Source: Pseudomonadota bacterium
Lineage (GTDB): Bacteria > Myxococcota_A > UBA796 > UBA9615
Reading direction: 5' to 3'
Length of the DNA: 64,000 nucleotides
Assembly (NCBI GenBank): GCA_024229515.1
Contig: JAAESI010000048.1
Coordinates: 62,001-126,000 of the forward strand
Positions 1 to 8,318 of this stretch are shown here, in pieces. Each line of letters begins with the position of its first letter. Positions within the stretch are counted from its first letter, which is position 1. Below the pieces are notes generated by a model that was given only the letters and a program-made list of their open reading frames with translations, made no database searches and was not told the DNA's origin. Position numbers and translations under genes: made by a program.

Positions 1-795
1 GGCGATCACCGCGGCCTTGGCCTGGGCGCCGCTCATCCCGCCGAGTCCGGAGGTCACGAAGACCTTGCCCGCGAGCCCCGCGTCGCCCGTCCCGAGGTAG
101 AGGCGCCCCGCGTTCAGCAGCGTGATCGTGGTGCCGTGCACGATCCCCTGGGGGCCGATGTACATGAACGACCCGGCCGTCATCTGGCCGTACTGGGTGA
201 CCCCCAGCGCGTTCAGCCGCTCCAGCTCCTCCAGCGTCGAGTGCTCCGGGATCATCATCCCGTTGGTGAGCACCACGCGCGGCGCGTTCCGATGCGAGGG
301 GAACAACCCCATCGGGTGGCCGGAGTACAGGACCAGGGTCTGCTCCTCCGTCATCTCACTGAGGTACTGCATCGTCAGCAGGTACTGGGCCCAGTTGCTG
401 AAGGCCGCTCCGTTGCCGCCGTAGGTGACCAGTTCGTAGGGGTGCTGCGCGACCGCCGGGTCCAGGTTGTTCTGGATCATCAGCTGGATCGCGGCCGCCT
501 GCTTCGTGCGCGCCGGGTAGGCGTCCAGGTGCCGGGCATGCATCGCGTACGTGGGCCGCAGCCGGTGCATGTAGATGTGCCCCCACGTCCGCAGCTCCTG
601 GGCCAGCTCAGGGGCCATCGCCGCGTGCCACTTCCGGGGCAGGTAGCGCAAAGCGTTGCGCAACGCGAGCCGCTCCTCGGCGTCCGTCAGGTGGGGCGTG
701 CGCGGCGGAGAACGATCGACGTTCGGGTCGACGGAGGGAAGATCAGGGAGCTCTTCGGGGATCCCCTGGCGGACAGCCGCAGCGAAGGTGTTCAT
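1..795 (-). CDS. hutU: Urocanate hydratase (urocanase), N-terminal 265 codons, cut by window edge
   Basis: Second enzyme of histidine degradation, converting urocanate to imidazolonepropionate with tightly bound NAD+. Reading leftwards from the ATG at 795, the protein has a stretch around residues 35-60 with RNALRYLP and GHIYMHR, then NNLDPAVAQ, VTYGGNGAAFSNWAQ, YSGHPMGLFPS, GQMTAGSFMYIGPQGIVHGT and KVFVTSGLGGMSGAQAK, all hallmark urocanase sequence. The leader before the core and these early motifs resemble the longer form of the enzyme found in animals and some bacteria more than the roughly 560-residue enterobacterial or pseudomonad type. The gene runs off the left edge in frame, so the C-terminal half cannot be judged. 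It is divergent from the redox fusion gene, with 41 bases between the starts. No clear Shine-Dalgarno precedes the ATG. Confidence 0.95.
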   Translation of the reverse strand, partial: MNTFAAAVRQGIPEELPDLPSVDPNVDRSPPRTPHLTDAEERLALRNALRYLPRKWHAAMAPELAQELRTWGHIYMHRLRPTYAMHARHLDAYPARTKQAAAIQLMIQNNLDPAVAQHPYELVTYGGNGAAFSNWAQYLLTMQYLSEMTEEQTLVLYSGHPMGLFPSHRNAPRVVLTNGMMIPEHSTLEELERLNALGVTQYGQMTAGSFMYIGPQGIVHGTTITLLNAGRLYLGTGDAGLAGKVFVTSGLGGMSGAQAKAAVIA

Positions 796-836
796 AGCGG
801 CGCGATGCTATACGGTCGCGCCCATACGAGGACCCC

Positions 837-3275
837 ATGGCGAAGAAGAAGAACAAGAAGAAGAACGCGGGCTCCGCGACCACCCCGCCCAAGCCCACGC
901 CGCCGCCCCCGCCGCCGCCGTCGACCCCCGCCGCCGAGGGCGCGCCACCGCTGGGCAAGGGGTCCGCGATGGTCATCTGGGCGCTCCTGGCCCTCGCCAC
1001 CGGGGCGGCCAGCTACCTCTTCTACTCGTTCACCATGCTCGAGTTCGGGCCCGCCAACTTCGAGTCCGCCTGCAAGGTCAGCGCGAACTTCGACTGCGAC
1101 GCCTTGAACACCTCCGAGTTCGGGAAGATCGCCGGCATCCCCATCACGGTGTTCGCGATCCCCACCTACCTGGCGTTCGCGATCCTGGCGTGGTTCGCCT
1201 CCACGAAGGCCGACGCCACCGGCCGCGGCGCCCTCCGCCTGCTGGTGTTCGGCAGCGGCGGCGCGGTCTTGTACGGCCTCTTCCTCGTCTACGTGATGTT
1301 CTTCCGGGTCGGCACCGGCTGCCTGTACTGCCTCACCATGGACAGCGCGTCGCTGGTGACGCTGGTGCTGTCGGGCCTGGCGTGGCGCAAGACCGCCGGC
1401 GACTACGACTGGCAGACCCCGGCGCTGCGAGCGGCTGCCGCAGCCGTCGTGCTCGCGGTGCTCCTGATCGGCGGCTTCAACGTGCGCAAGGATAGGCTCC
1501 TCGCCGAGCAGCAGGCGGCGCTGACCAGCAACGACACCGCCCCCCCGACCACGGCCCCCGTCGCCGCGGGCGAGCGCGTCGAGCCCAAGAAGCTCAAGGA
1601 GGGCTGGTACCAATTCCCGGTCGAGGCCGATGACCCCTCGGTGGGACCGGCCGACGCCAAGGTCACCGTGGTCGAGTTCGCAGACTTCCAGTGCGGCTAC
1701 TGCAAGAAGCTCTTCTACTCACTGTCGCAGGTGAAGAAAAAGTATGCAGGACACGAGGATGTCCGCTTTGTCTTCAAGAACTACCCGATGTCTCCGCAGT
1801 GCAACCCGAACGTGAACAACGACAAGCACAAGTACGCCTGCGGGGCCGCGTACGCCGGGGTCTGCGCGAACCAGCAGGACAAGTTCTGGCCGATGCACGA
1901 CCTGATGTTCAAGAACCAGCACAAACTGCTGCGGAAGGACCTGGACTACTACGCCGTCGAAGCGGGCCTGAACATGAGCCAGTTCGGCTCCTGCATGAGC
2001 GACCCCGCCACCAAGGCCAGGGTCGCAGCGGACGCCAACGTTGCCTGGGCCGTGGACGTGAAGGCGACCCCGCGCACGTTCGTCAACGGCAAGTACATCA
2101 AGGGGGCGCTGCCGCCGGAGTCGCTGGAGCTGCTGATCGAGAAGGCGCTGGGCAACGCCCAGGAGTCCGAGAAGCCGCAGCGCGTCGCGGTCGCCCCGCC
2201 GACCACCGTGAAGCCCGCCACGGCGCCCTCGCAGGTGCACATCACCGCCGGCGACGCGAACTTCTGGATCGACACCTTCGAAGGCTCCGTGGACGCCTCC
2301 GGCAAGGCCCTCAGCCAGCACGGAGCGCCTCCCGCCAACGCCACCTGGTACGACGCCAAGGCGTCCTGCGAAGCCGCCGGCAAGCGCCTCTGCACCACCT
2401 ACGAGTGGGTGAGCGCGTGCCAGGGAGCGGCCGCGGTGGACGATGACGGCTCGGGCTCGTTCGCCGACGACTACATCGAGGGGAACCAGTTCCCGTACGC
2501 CGACTATTACTCCGGCGGCTGGTGCCACGACAACGACCAGGACCGGCGCGACGCGGACGGCAACGTGACGCGGAAGGGCGGACCGACCTCGACCGGCAGC
2601 AAGCCGCGATGCGGCACCGCCGATGGCGTCTTCGATCTCAGCGGCAACGTCGCCGAGTGGGTCGGCGCCACCGAGAAGGACGCCGTTCTGCTGGGGGGCG
2701 ACTACCGCGCCAAGGACAAGACCGGCTGCTTCCGCCCCAACCCGACCTGGGGTCCGGGCCACATGAACGACCGCATGGGCTTCCGCTGCTGCAGCGACAG
2801 CAACGTGGAGGTCAACGGCACGCCCGTCGCCGCCAAGGCGCCCGACACGATGATCGGCAAGAAGGTGCCGAGCTTCGAGGGTGACCTCTTGGGCGGCGGC
2901 ACGCTGACCTCCGACCAGTTCAAGGGCAAGGTCACCTACCTGAGCTTCTACGCCTCCTGGTGCGGCCCCTGCCGCCGGGAGCTCCCCGCGTTGAACGAAC
3001 TGCACGAGAAGTACGAGGCGCAGGGCTTCCAGGTCGTCGCCGTGGGCGTCGACACCAACGCCGGCAAGTCCGAGTCGATGGCCCGCAAGTACGGCGCGGT
3101 CTACCCGGTGATCCTGGACCCCCAGAACAAGATCCTGGGCATGTTCGACGTCGGCTCGATGCCCACGACCTACATCATCGGCCGCGACGGGCGGGTGATG
3201 GAGAAGCTGGTCGGCTGGGGCAAGACGGAGGAGAAGCTGCCCAAGGTGATGGCGCAGGTGGAGGACCTGCTGTGA
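837..3275 (+). CDS. Envelope thiol-redox fusion: VKOR + DsbA-like thioredoxin + FGE-sulfatase-like + TlpA-like thioredoxin (812 aa)
   Basis: Likely makes or isomerises disulfides outside the cytoplasm. After a Lys-rich, Pro-rich cytoplasmic start (residues 1-42) comes a multi-pass vitamin K epoxide reductase domain (about 43-215) with the loop cysteine pair C79 and C87 and the active-site CLYC at 162-165. A DsbA/Thioredoxin_4-like domain follows (about 255-440, CGYC at 286-289, cis-Pro segment KATPRTF). Next is a formylglycine-generating-enzyme-like domain (about 465-680, with GKRLCTTYEW, LSGNVAEW, LGGDYR and MGFRCC), then a TlpA/ResA-like thioredoxin (about 690-812, ASWCGPCRRE with C709 and C712). 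VKOR-DsbA fusions are known; adding FGE-like and TlpA-like domains is unusual. GAGGA at 828-832 supports the ATG. The stop overlaps the GTG of the next thioredoxin gene, so the two are probably co-translated. Confidence 0.93.
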   Translation: MAKKKNKKKNAGSATTPPKPTPPPPPPPSTPAAEGAPPLGKGSAMVIWALLALATGAASYLFYSFTMLEFGPANFESACKVSANFDCDALNTSEFGKIAGIPITVFAIPTYLAFAILAWFASTKADATGRGALRLLVFGSGGAVLYGLFLVYVMFFRVGTGCLYCLTMDSASLVTLVLSGLAWRKTAGDYDWQTPALRAAAAAVVLAVLLIGGFNVRKDRLLAEQQAALTSNDTAPPTTAPVAAGERVEPKKLKEGWYQFPVEADDPSVGPADAKVTVVEFADFQCGYCKKLFYSLSQVKKKYAGHEDVRFVFKNYPMSPQCNPNVNNDKHKYACGAAYAGVCANQQDKFWPMHDLMFKNQHKLLRKDLDYYAVEAGLNMSQFGSCMSDPATKARVAADANVAWAVDVKATPRTFVNGKYIKGALPPESLELLIEKALGNAQESEKPQRVAVAPPTTVKPATAPSQVHITAGDANFWIDTFEGSVDASGKALSQHGAPPANATWYDAKASCEAAGKRLCTTYEWVSACQGAAAVDDDGSGSFADDYIEGNQFPYADYYSGGWCHDNDQDRRDADGNVTRKGGPTSTGSKPRCGTADGVFDLSGNVAEWVGATEKDAVLLGGDYRAKDKTGCFRPNPTWGPGHMNDRMGFRCCSDSNVEVNGTPVAAKAPDTMIGKKVPSFEGDLLGGGTLTSDQFKGKVTYLSFYASWCGPCRRELPALNELHEKYEAQGFQVVAVGVDTNAGKSESMARKYGAVYPVILDPQNKILGMFDVGSMPTTYIIGRDGRVMEKLVGWGKTEEKLPKVMAQVEDLL

Positions 3276-4003
3276 GGTCTCTGCTCCCCCTGATGCTGCT
3301 GCTGGTCGCATGCTCCGCGTCCGAGCCGGCGCCCGAAGCGACGGAGGCGACGCCCGCCCCCGAGCCGACCGAAGCGCCCACCGAAGCCGCAACCCCGGAG
3401 GCGGCTCCGGCCGCGACGCCCGCTCCCGCGACGGCGGAGGGGACGACGCCGGCAGCGGACGTGCCCACCATCGATGTGCTCCCCGATCCGGTCAGCTTCC
3501 CCGACACCCCCAAGGGGCTCGGCAACGGCGGGTTCACGCCGGAGCTGGCGCACACCGATCTGCGCACCGGCGAGGCGTTCAAGCTGAGCGACTGGACCGG
3601 CCCCACCGCGGCCGAACCAGTGGACGCGCTGGTCGTCGGGTTCACCGCGTCGTGGTGCGGCCCCTGCAAGCAGTCCTACCCGTTCCTGCAGAAGATGCAG
3701 GAGGAGAACGAGGGGCGGCTGAAGGTGGTGCTGGTGACCGTGGACGCGGCCCAGCCGGCCAAGGAGAAGCACGCTGAGGTGGTCGCCGCCTCCGGCCTCG
3801 ATGCGCCCCTGCTGGACCCCAGCGTCGACACGCTGCGGGCATGGCTCGGCCAGAAGCGGAACGTTCCGCACTTCTACGTCGTGAACAAGATCGGTGAGAT
3901 CCTCGTGCAGGACCGCGGCTTCGGGAACAACGTCAAGCGCGTGCTCCCGGGGCAGATTCGGTTTGCCCTGAACCACCCCGAGTACGTCGTCCGGCGAAAG
4001 TGA
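3272..4003 (+). CDS. Thioredoxin-fold lipoprotein (TlpA/ResA-like), 243 aa
   Basis: Predicted envelope-anchored thiol-disulfide oxidoreductase. The GTG at 3272 overlaps the preceding stop as GTGA and yields a short signal peptide ending in the lipobox LLVAC, so this start is preferred over the longer open frame upstream. A low-complexity Ala/Pro/Glu/Thr linker covers roughly residues 18-65 and probably acts as a spacer from the membrane. The thioredoxin domain has FTASWCGPCKQ with C129 and C132, and a later NVPHFYVV segment that supplies the cis-Pro. It is coupled to the four-domain redox fusion and probably exchanges electrons with it. It ends four bases before the convergent cyclic-nucleotide-binding gene. 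Confidence 0.9.
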   Translation: MRSLLPLMLLLVACSASEPAPEATEATPAPEPTEAPTEAATPEAAPAATPAPATAEGTTPAADVPTIDVLPDPVSFPDTPKGLGNGGFTPELAHTDLRTGEAFKLSDWTGPTAAEPVDALVVGFTASWCGPCKQSYPFLQKMQEENEGRLKVVLVTVDAAQPAKEKHAEVVAASGLDAPLLDPSVDTLRAWLGQKRNVPHFYVVNKIGEILVQDRGFGNNVKRVLPGQIRFALNHPEYVVRRK

Positions 4004-4007
4004 TCGC

Positions 4008-4802
4008 CTAGCGGCCCTGTCCGCGGGCGTCCGCCTGACGCTTCTGATCCTCGTCGTAGACGAAGTCCACGCCCTCCAGATCGAAGCCCAGGTTCGCCAG
4101 GGACGACTCCGTCTCGGCCAGCAGCGACAGCAGCCCCTTCTGAGACATCGCCGCCTCGTCGTCGGCGCTGTGCTCCGGCACCGGGGGGAGGGCGTCGAAG
4201 GAGCTGTCCTTCTCCTCACCGGCCGCCGGAGGAGGCGCGGCGGGAGCGGGTGCGGCCTTTGCTTTCTTCTTGAACGCGACGTCCACGCTCACGGGCTTGA
4301 CGATGGTGTCTCGCCTGCGGCCTTCGACCGCCGCTTCAGCCGCGTCTTCGTCCGCGGCCAGCTCGGACAGCCGACTCAGGGCGCTGCGCAGCTGCCGCAC
4401 CAGCGACACCGCGACGATCGCCTGGAGCGCGACGGCCCAGCCCTCGCCCTGGCGCAGGCCCCACTCCAGGGTGCGCCGGGTCATCGTCAGCACGACGACG
4501 TTGGTCTCGGCCTTCACGTCCGCGGTGCGGACCTGGCCGGGGACCAGCCCCGACTGGCCGAACAACGTGCACGGGGGCAGCGTCGCGAGGTGCACGCGTC
4601 GCCCGTCGGGGAGCCCCTTGGTTACCGCCACGTCGCCGTCGGCGAGGAAGTAGCAGCCGTCGCCTTCGTCGCCCTCGCGGCACAGCTGGGAGCCGCTGCG
4701 GAAGTTGTCGGTCCGCAGGTTGCGGGCCAGCTCCATCAGGTCGATGCGGCTGAAGGCCTTTAGCGCCTCGAACTCGGTCAACAGCGCGGGATCCGCGGCC
4801 AT
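4008..4802 (-). CDS. Cyclic-nucleotide-binding domain protein with disordered C-terminal tail (264 aa)
   Basis: A cNMP-binding (CRP-like cupin) domain spans about residues 15-135, with the typical REGDEGDGCYFLADGDVAV strand-turn pattern and a phosphate-cassette-like stretch FGQSGLVPG followed by RTADV. The cassette lacks the usual GE pair, so nucleotide binding is uncertain. A helix-rich segment with LVRQLRSALSRLSEL follows, then a Lys/Ala/Pro-rich linker and an acidic C-terminal region. No DNA-binding HTH is visible, so it is more likely a signalling adaptor than a CRP-type transcription factor. It starts two bases after the stop of the upstream cNMP gene, and its AGGGGAGG ribosome site lies inside that gene's last codons, so the pair is co-expressed. 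Confidence 0.82.
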   Translation of the reverse strand: MAADPALLTEFEALKAFSRIDLMELARNLRTDNFRSGSQLCREGDEGDGCYFLADGDVAVTKGLPDGRRVHLATLPPCTLFGQSGLVPGQVRTADVKAETNVVVLTMTRRTLEWGLRQGEGWAVALQAIVAVSLVRQLRSALSRLSELAADEDAAEAAVEGRRRDTIVKPVSVDVAFKKKAKAAPAPAAPPPAAGEEKDSSFDALPPVPEHSADDEAAMSQKGLLSLLAETESSLANLGFDLEGVDFVYDEDQKRQADARGQGR

Positions 4803-4804
4803 GG

Positions 4805-5302
4805 TTACTTCCTCCCCTTGGCAGAGACCTTCTTCCAGATGCGGGAGAAGACGTTGCCCTTGGGCCGGACGACCTCCTCCTGCACGAGCTTGTTGACGCC
4901 TTCGAGGCGCGCGCACACGGTCGCAGTCAGCCCCTGCAGCATCTTGACGGCGCCGCTGTCGCCCTCGGCGAGCATGGCCCAGAGCTGTTCGCGCGTGATC
5001 TCGTAGGCGATGACCGTGGCGGTGGCGACCACCGTGGCGGACCGGGGCGCGGGATCCAGCAGCCCCATCTCGCCGATGGTGGCGCCCGGATCGAGGGTCG
5101 CGAGGGTGCGGTCCCCCTGCTTGACCTCGACCGTCCCGGTGCCGATCACGATCATCGATTCGCCGATGTCGCCGGACCGCAGGAGCACGTCGCCTTTGTC
5201 GAAGCGGAGCTCCGAAGCACGGGTGAGAAGAGCGGTGGCCTCCAGATCGGAGAGCATCGCGAGGTCGGGGTTGCGCTTGAGACGCTGAGCAGCCCGCTTC
5301 AT
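4805..5302 (-). CDS. Cyclic-nucleotide-binding domain protein (165 aa)
   Basis: Single cNMP-binding domain (about residues 15-130). It has FDKGDVLLRSGDIGESMIVI and a well-formed phosphate-binding cassette, IGEMGLLDPAPRSATVVA, with the Gly-Glu pair and Arg expected of a functional site. This contrasts with the downstream neighbour, whose cassette is degenerate. After the domain comes a helical segment and a basic tail ending KKVSAKGRK; no output domain is seen. The ATG at 5302 (MKRAAQRLKR) was chosen because the longer upstream frame has no family similarity. It is the first gene of a two-gene unit reading leftwards, divergent from the secreted protein gene at 5385. Confidence 0.85.
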   Translation of the reverse strand: MKRAAQRLKRNPDLAMLSDLEATALLTRASELRFDKGDVLLRSGDIGESMIVIGTGTVEVKQGDRTLATLDPGATIGEMGLLDPAPRSATVVATATVIAYEITREQLWAMLAEGDSGAVKMLQGLTATVCARLEGVNKLVQEEVVRPKGNVFSRIWKKVSAKGRK

Positions 5303-5384
5303 GGCCGAGCATCCTACCCCGCGCTTGCCCGAAAGGCAGGCCGCCCCCCCGTGGTACCCTCCCTGCGCATCCGTGGAGGCAAGA

Positions 5385-6056
5385 TTGGCGCGACGTCTGT
5401 CCATTCTGCTCGGGTTGGCCCTGGCGCTGACCCCTGCCGCCGCCTCCGCCGAGGAGGAGTCTGCCCAGGACCTCGTCTACGAGGCGGCCGACGCCATCGA
5501 CGCCGCGGTGGAGAAGCGCCGTATGGGTGAGTCCGTAGCCGCCGACGCCCTGCTCAACGACGCCGAGGAGTACCTCGTGCGGGCCGAGCGCATCGACCCC
5601 GACCTCAGCGGCATCCACTTCGAGCGCGCCCGGCTGTTCCACGTCGACGGCCAGGCCGACGTCGCCGAGACGATGATCACGGACGCCATGCAGGAGGAGT
5701 TCTCCATCGTCGATCACGCGCAGGCGGTCACACTGCTGAACTCGATCCGCGTCGACCTCGACAAGCCCACCGTGACGGCCCAGTGGCGCAGCGCGACGGG
5801 ATCCCGGAACTTCGGCGTCGGCATGCTGGTGGGAGGCGCCGTGGTCTCCGTCATCGGCTACGCCCTGTCCTTCTCCGCCCTCAGCAGTGGGGCCTACAAC
5901 CAGGAGCCGATCGACGCGACCCAGCGCGACGCGGGCCTGGTCACGGCCGCGGTCGGCGGCGGCTTCATGGTCGGAGCCGGCATCACCATCGTCGTCGGCC
6001 AGGTCCAGGTGGGCCAGGTCGAAGCGATTCTCCCCGGACCCTGGCGCCTGGAGTAG
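5385..6056 (+). CDS. Secreted or envelope protein with signal peptide and two C-terminal hydrophobic segments (223 aa)
   Basis: Family not recognised. The TTG at 5385 is chosen because GGAGG sits a few bases upstream (about 5375-5379) and the resulting start, LARRLSILLGLALALTPAAASA, is a clean cleavable signal peptide. The middle region (about 25-130) is helical, with repeated Ala/Glu/Asp-rich segments that could be a degenerate TPR fold. Two Gly-rich hydrophobic stretches follow (about 142-165 and 182-205), a pattern seen in small envelope proteins of Myxococcota. It lies nine bases ahead of the kinase gene and is probably in the same operon. Confidence 0.75.
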   Translation: MARRLSILLGLALALTPAAASAEEESAQDLVYEAADAIDAAVEKRRMGESVAADALLNDAEEYLVRAERIDPDLSGIHFERARLFHVDGQADVAETMITDAMQEEFSIVDHAQAVTLLNSIRVDLDKPTVTAQWRSATGSRNFGVGMLVGGAVVSVIGYALSFSALSSGAYNQEPIDATQRDAGLVTAAVGGGFMVGAGITIVVGQVQVGQVEAILPGPWRLE

Positions 6057-6065
6057 GAAGCTCAT

Positions 6066-8318
6066 TTGAAGGTCGGCGACTACGAGATCCTGAGGCGGAT
6101 CGGCAGCGGCGCCTACGGGAAGGTCTACCTCGCCCGCAAGGGCGAGCGTGACGGCTTCCGGACCTACTACGCGCTGAAGCGGCTGCACATCGAGCACGCC
6201 GGTGACGAGGCGTTCGAGCGGTACCTGCTGCGCGAGGCACGGCACGGCGGACTCGTGAACCACCGCGCGCTCGTGCGCATCCACGACGTCATCCGGATCG
6301 GTCCGGAGTTCGTGCTCGTCATGGACTACGTCGACGGCCTCACCCTGGGTGAGGTGTTGGCGCCGCGGCGGGACGGGGACGCCGAACCGATCCCCGCCGA
6401 GGTGGCGATGGAGATCGCCGCCGAGGTGCTGGAGGCGCTCCACTCGATCCACACCCTGGTCGATCCCGAGGGCACCGAGAGCGCGTTCGTCCACCGGGAC
6501 GTCAAGCCCGGCAACATCATGCTCACGCGCACGGGCGGGCTGAAGTTGATGGACTTCGGCGTGGCCCGCGGCGACGACGCCGAACACGCGACCCAGACCG
6601 GTGAGCTGCGCGGCACCATCGCCTACATGTCGCCGGAGCAGGCGGCGGGCAAGCAGGCGGGCCCCGCGTCCGACCAGTTCGGCGCCGGGCTGGTGCTCCT
6701 GGAGATGCTCACGGGCACGCCCGCATGGGGCGATCCCAAGGGACTGGGGATCCTCGGCAAGGTGGTCGAAGGGGACGTCAGCGAAGGGCTCGTCCGGCTC
6801 GCCGCCACCGATCCGGTCGCCGCCGTGCTCATGCGCATGCTCGCGCCCTTGCCCGGAAGCCGGTTCCCCGACAGCGGCGCCGCGGCCCTCGCGCTGCGCG
6901 AGCTTCGGGCGAAGTCGCCGACCCCACCAGCGCTCCCGGGGTTCGTCGACTCCGAGGCGGACAAGCGAGCCGATGCGCTCGCGGCTCACACCGACGACGC
7001 GCCGTCCTGGACCGACAGCGAGGGCGACAACCCCGCGCTCACCACCTGGACGGGGGAGGGGGCCCTCCGGGGGGGGGGCCTGCCCCCGGAGACAGTCTCC
7101 GAGCCGATCTCCGAGCCCCCGGCCGAGCTGTCCCCCGAGCCGGCGCCCGATCTGGACCGCACCCTCCCCATCGGGAGCGGGCAGGTGATGGCGCGCGACC
7201 TGCAGGTCGCGGCCGCCCGGGAAGCGTCCCGGGATGCGCTTCCCCCGGTTGCCGCGCCCCCGCCGCCCCGGGGCCAGCCCACCCAGCCGCTCCCCGCGGT
7301 CCCCCCCGGAGCCGCTGTACGGCCGCCTCCGTCGCCCGGGGGTCAGTCCCAGTCCCACCCCGCGATGGGGGCCCAGACCGCCCCGATCCCGTCCCCGATT
7401 CCGGGCGGGCCGCTCCCCCCGGCGTACGCCAAGAAGCCTGCGACAGGCCCCAAGCAACTCGACGGAGCCGGCGGAAACGCCCTCGGCATCGGGCTCGCGG
7501 CGTTGCTCATCCTGCTGCTGCTCGGCGTCGTCGCGGTAGCGATCCGCCCCGTCGGACCGGCCATCCAGGAGATCGATCCGATGGCGGGGAAGGCCCCCGC
7601 GCCGCAGCCCCCCGCCGACCCTGCGACTCCCCCGGAGCGCGCCGAGCCGATCCTCGCGCCGTCCGACTCGGAGCTCCCCGGCGTGGCCGAGATGCTCATC
7701 GAAGACGACGAGTCGGAGGAAGCGGAGGCCCGTGAGGACCTCGCCGTCGCGGCCGACGAGGCGGGCTTGAACGAGGTCCGCGAGGCGGCCCCGGCGCCCG
7801 AGCCGACCCCCCGGCGAGAGCCGATCCGGACGGCGCCGTCGGAGCGCAGCGGTCGGGTCGTTGCGGACGAGACGCCTCCTCCCGCCAGCAGCCGCGAGCC
7901 CCTTCCCGGTGCCGTCGTCGGGGGGGACGGGACGCGCGAGCGGCGTGCTCCCCGACGAGCCGAGGACCTGACCCCCGAGTCCCGCTCCGAGTCGACCCCG
8001 GCCCCGTCGGTCGCGGCCGTGGGGCCGAGCCTGAAGTTCCTGTCGGCCCGCCAGCAGCCGCTGGGCGTGCCCCTGTCCCTGCGGGTGAGGCCGGAGGGCT
8101 TCCTCGCCAACGACGTGAAGGTCTACTACCAGTGGCGGAGCGAAGGCAGCAGCGGCCGCCGCAAGCGCTCCCTCCGGTCCGAGGGGGACGGCTCGTTCGC
8201 CCTCGACATCCCCGCCAGCGAGCTGAAGACGGACCGGCTTCAGGTCTGGTTCGTGGCCGAGCCAGGGGCCGTCGCCGCAGGCTCCTCGTCCCGGCCGATC
8301 GAGGTGAAGGTGCGATGA
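6066..8318 (+). CDS. Hanks-type serine/threonine protein kinase, membrane-anchored (750 aa)
   Basis: Eukaryote-like protein kinase of the PknB type. The TTG start at 6066 follows AGGAAG at 6055-6060 and leads straight into the kinase domain (about residues 3-270). That domain has Gly-rich loop GSGAYGKVY, catalytic Lys38 (ALKRL), HRDVKPGN with H143 and D145, DFG at 163-165, and the SPEQ activation-segment motif. All catalytic residues are present, so it should be active. A long Pro/Ala/Glu-rich linker leads to one transmembrane helix near residues 473-492. The rest (Pro/Glu-rich, then a small beta-rich C-terminal domain from about 655) would be outside the membrane and may sense a signal. The stop overlaps the ATG of the MopE-like lipoprotein gene (ATGA), which may be a functional partner. 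Confidence 0.93.
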   Translation: MKVGDYEILRRIGSGAYGKVYLARKGERDGFRTYYALKRLHIEHAGDEAFERYLLREARHGGLVNHRALVRIHDVIRIGPEFVLVMDYVDGLTLGEVLAPRRDGDAEPIPAEVAMEIAAEVLEALHSIHTLVDPEGTESAFVHRDVKPGNIMLTRTGGLKLMDFGVARGDDAEHATQTGELRGTIAYMSPEQAAGKQAGPASDQFGAGLVLLEMLTGTPAWGDPKGLGILGKVVEGDVSEGLVRLAATDPVAAVLMRMLAPLPGSRFPDSGAAALALRELRAKSPTPPALPGFVDSEADKRADALAAHTDDAPSWTDSEGDNPALTTWTGEGALRGGGLPPETVSEPISEPPAELSPEPAPDLDRTLPIGSGQVMARDLQVAAAREASRDALPPVAAPPPPRGQPTQPLPAVPPGAAVRPPPSPGGQSQSHPAMGAQTAPIPSPIPGGPLPPAYAKKPATGPKQLDGAGGNALGIGLAALLILLLLGVVAVAIRPVGPAIQEIDPMAGKAPAPQPPADPATPPERAEPILAPSDSELPGVAEMLIEDDESEEAEAREDLAVAADEAGLNEVREAAPAPEPTPRREPIRTAPSERSGRVVADETPPPASSREPLPGAVVGGDGTRERRAPRRAEDLTPESRSESTPAPSVAAVGPSLKFLSARQQPLGVPLSLRVRPEGFLANDVKVYYQWRSEGSSGRRKRSLRSEGDGSFALDIPASELKTDRLQVWFVAEPGAVAAGSSSRPIEVKVR

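Noticed and set aside
4008..7457. Very long open frame antisense to the kinase gene
   Set aside because: A high-GC shadow frame. Only its last 265 codons (4008-4802) are a real gene; the rest is Arg/Gly/Ala/His-rich and antisense to well-recognised domains.
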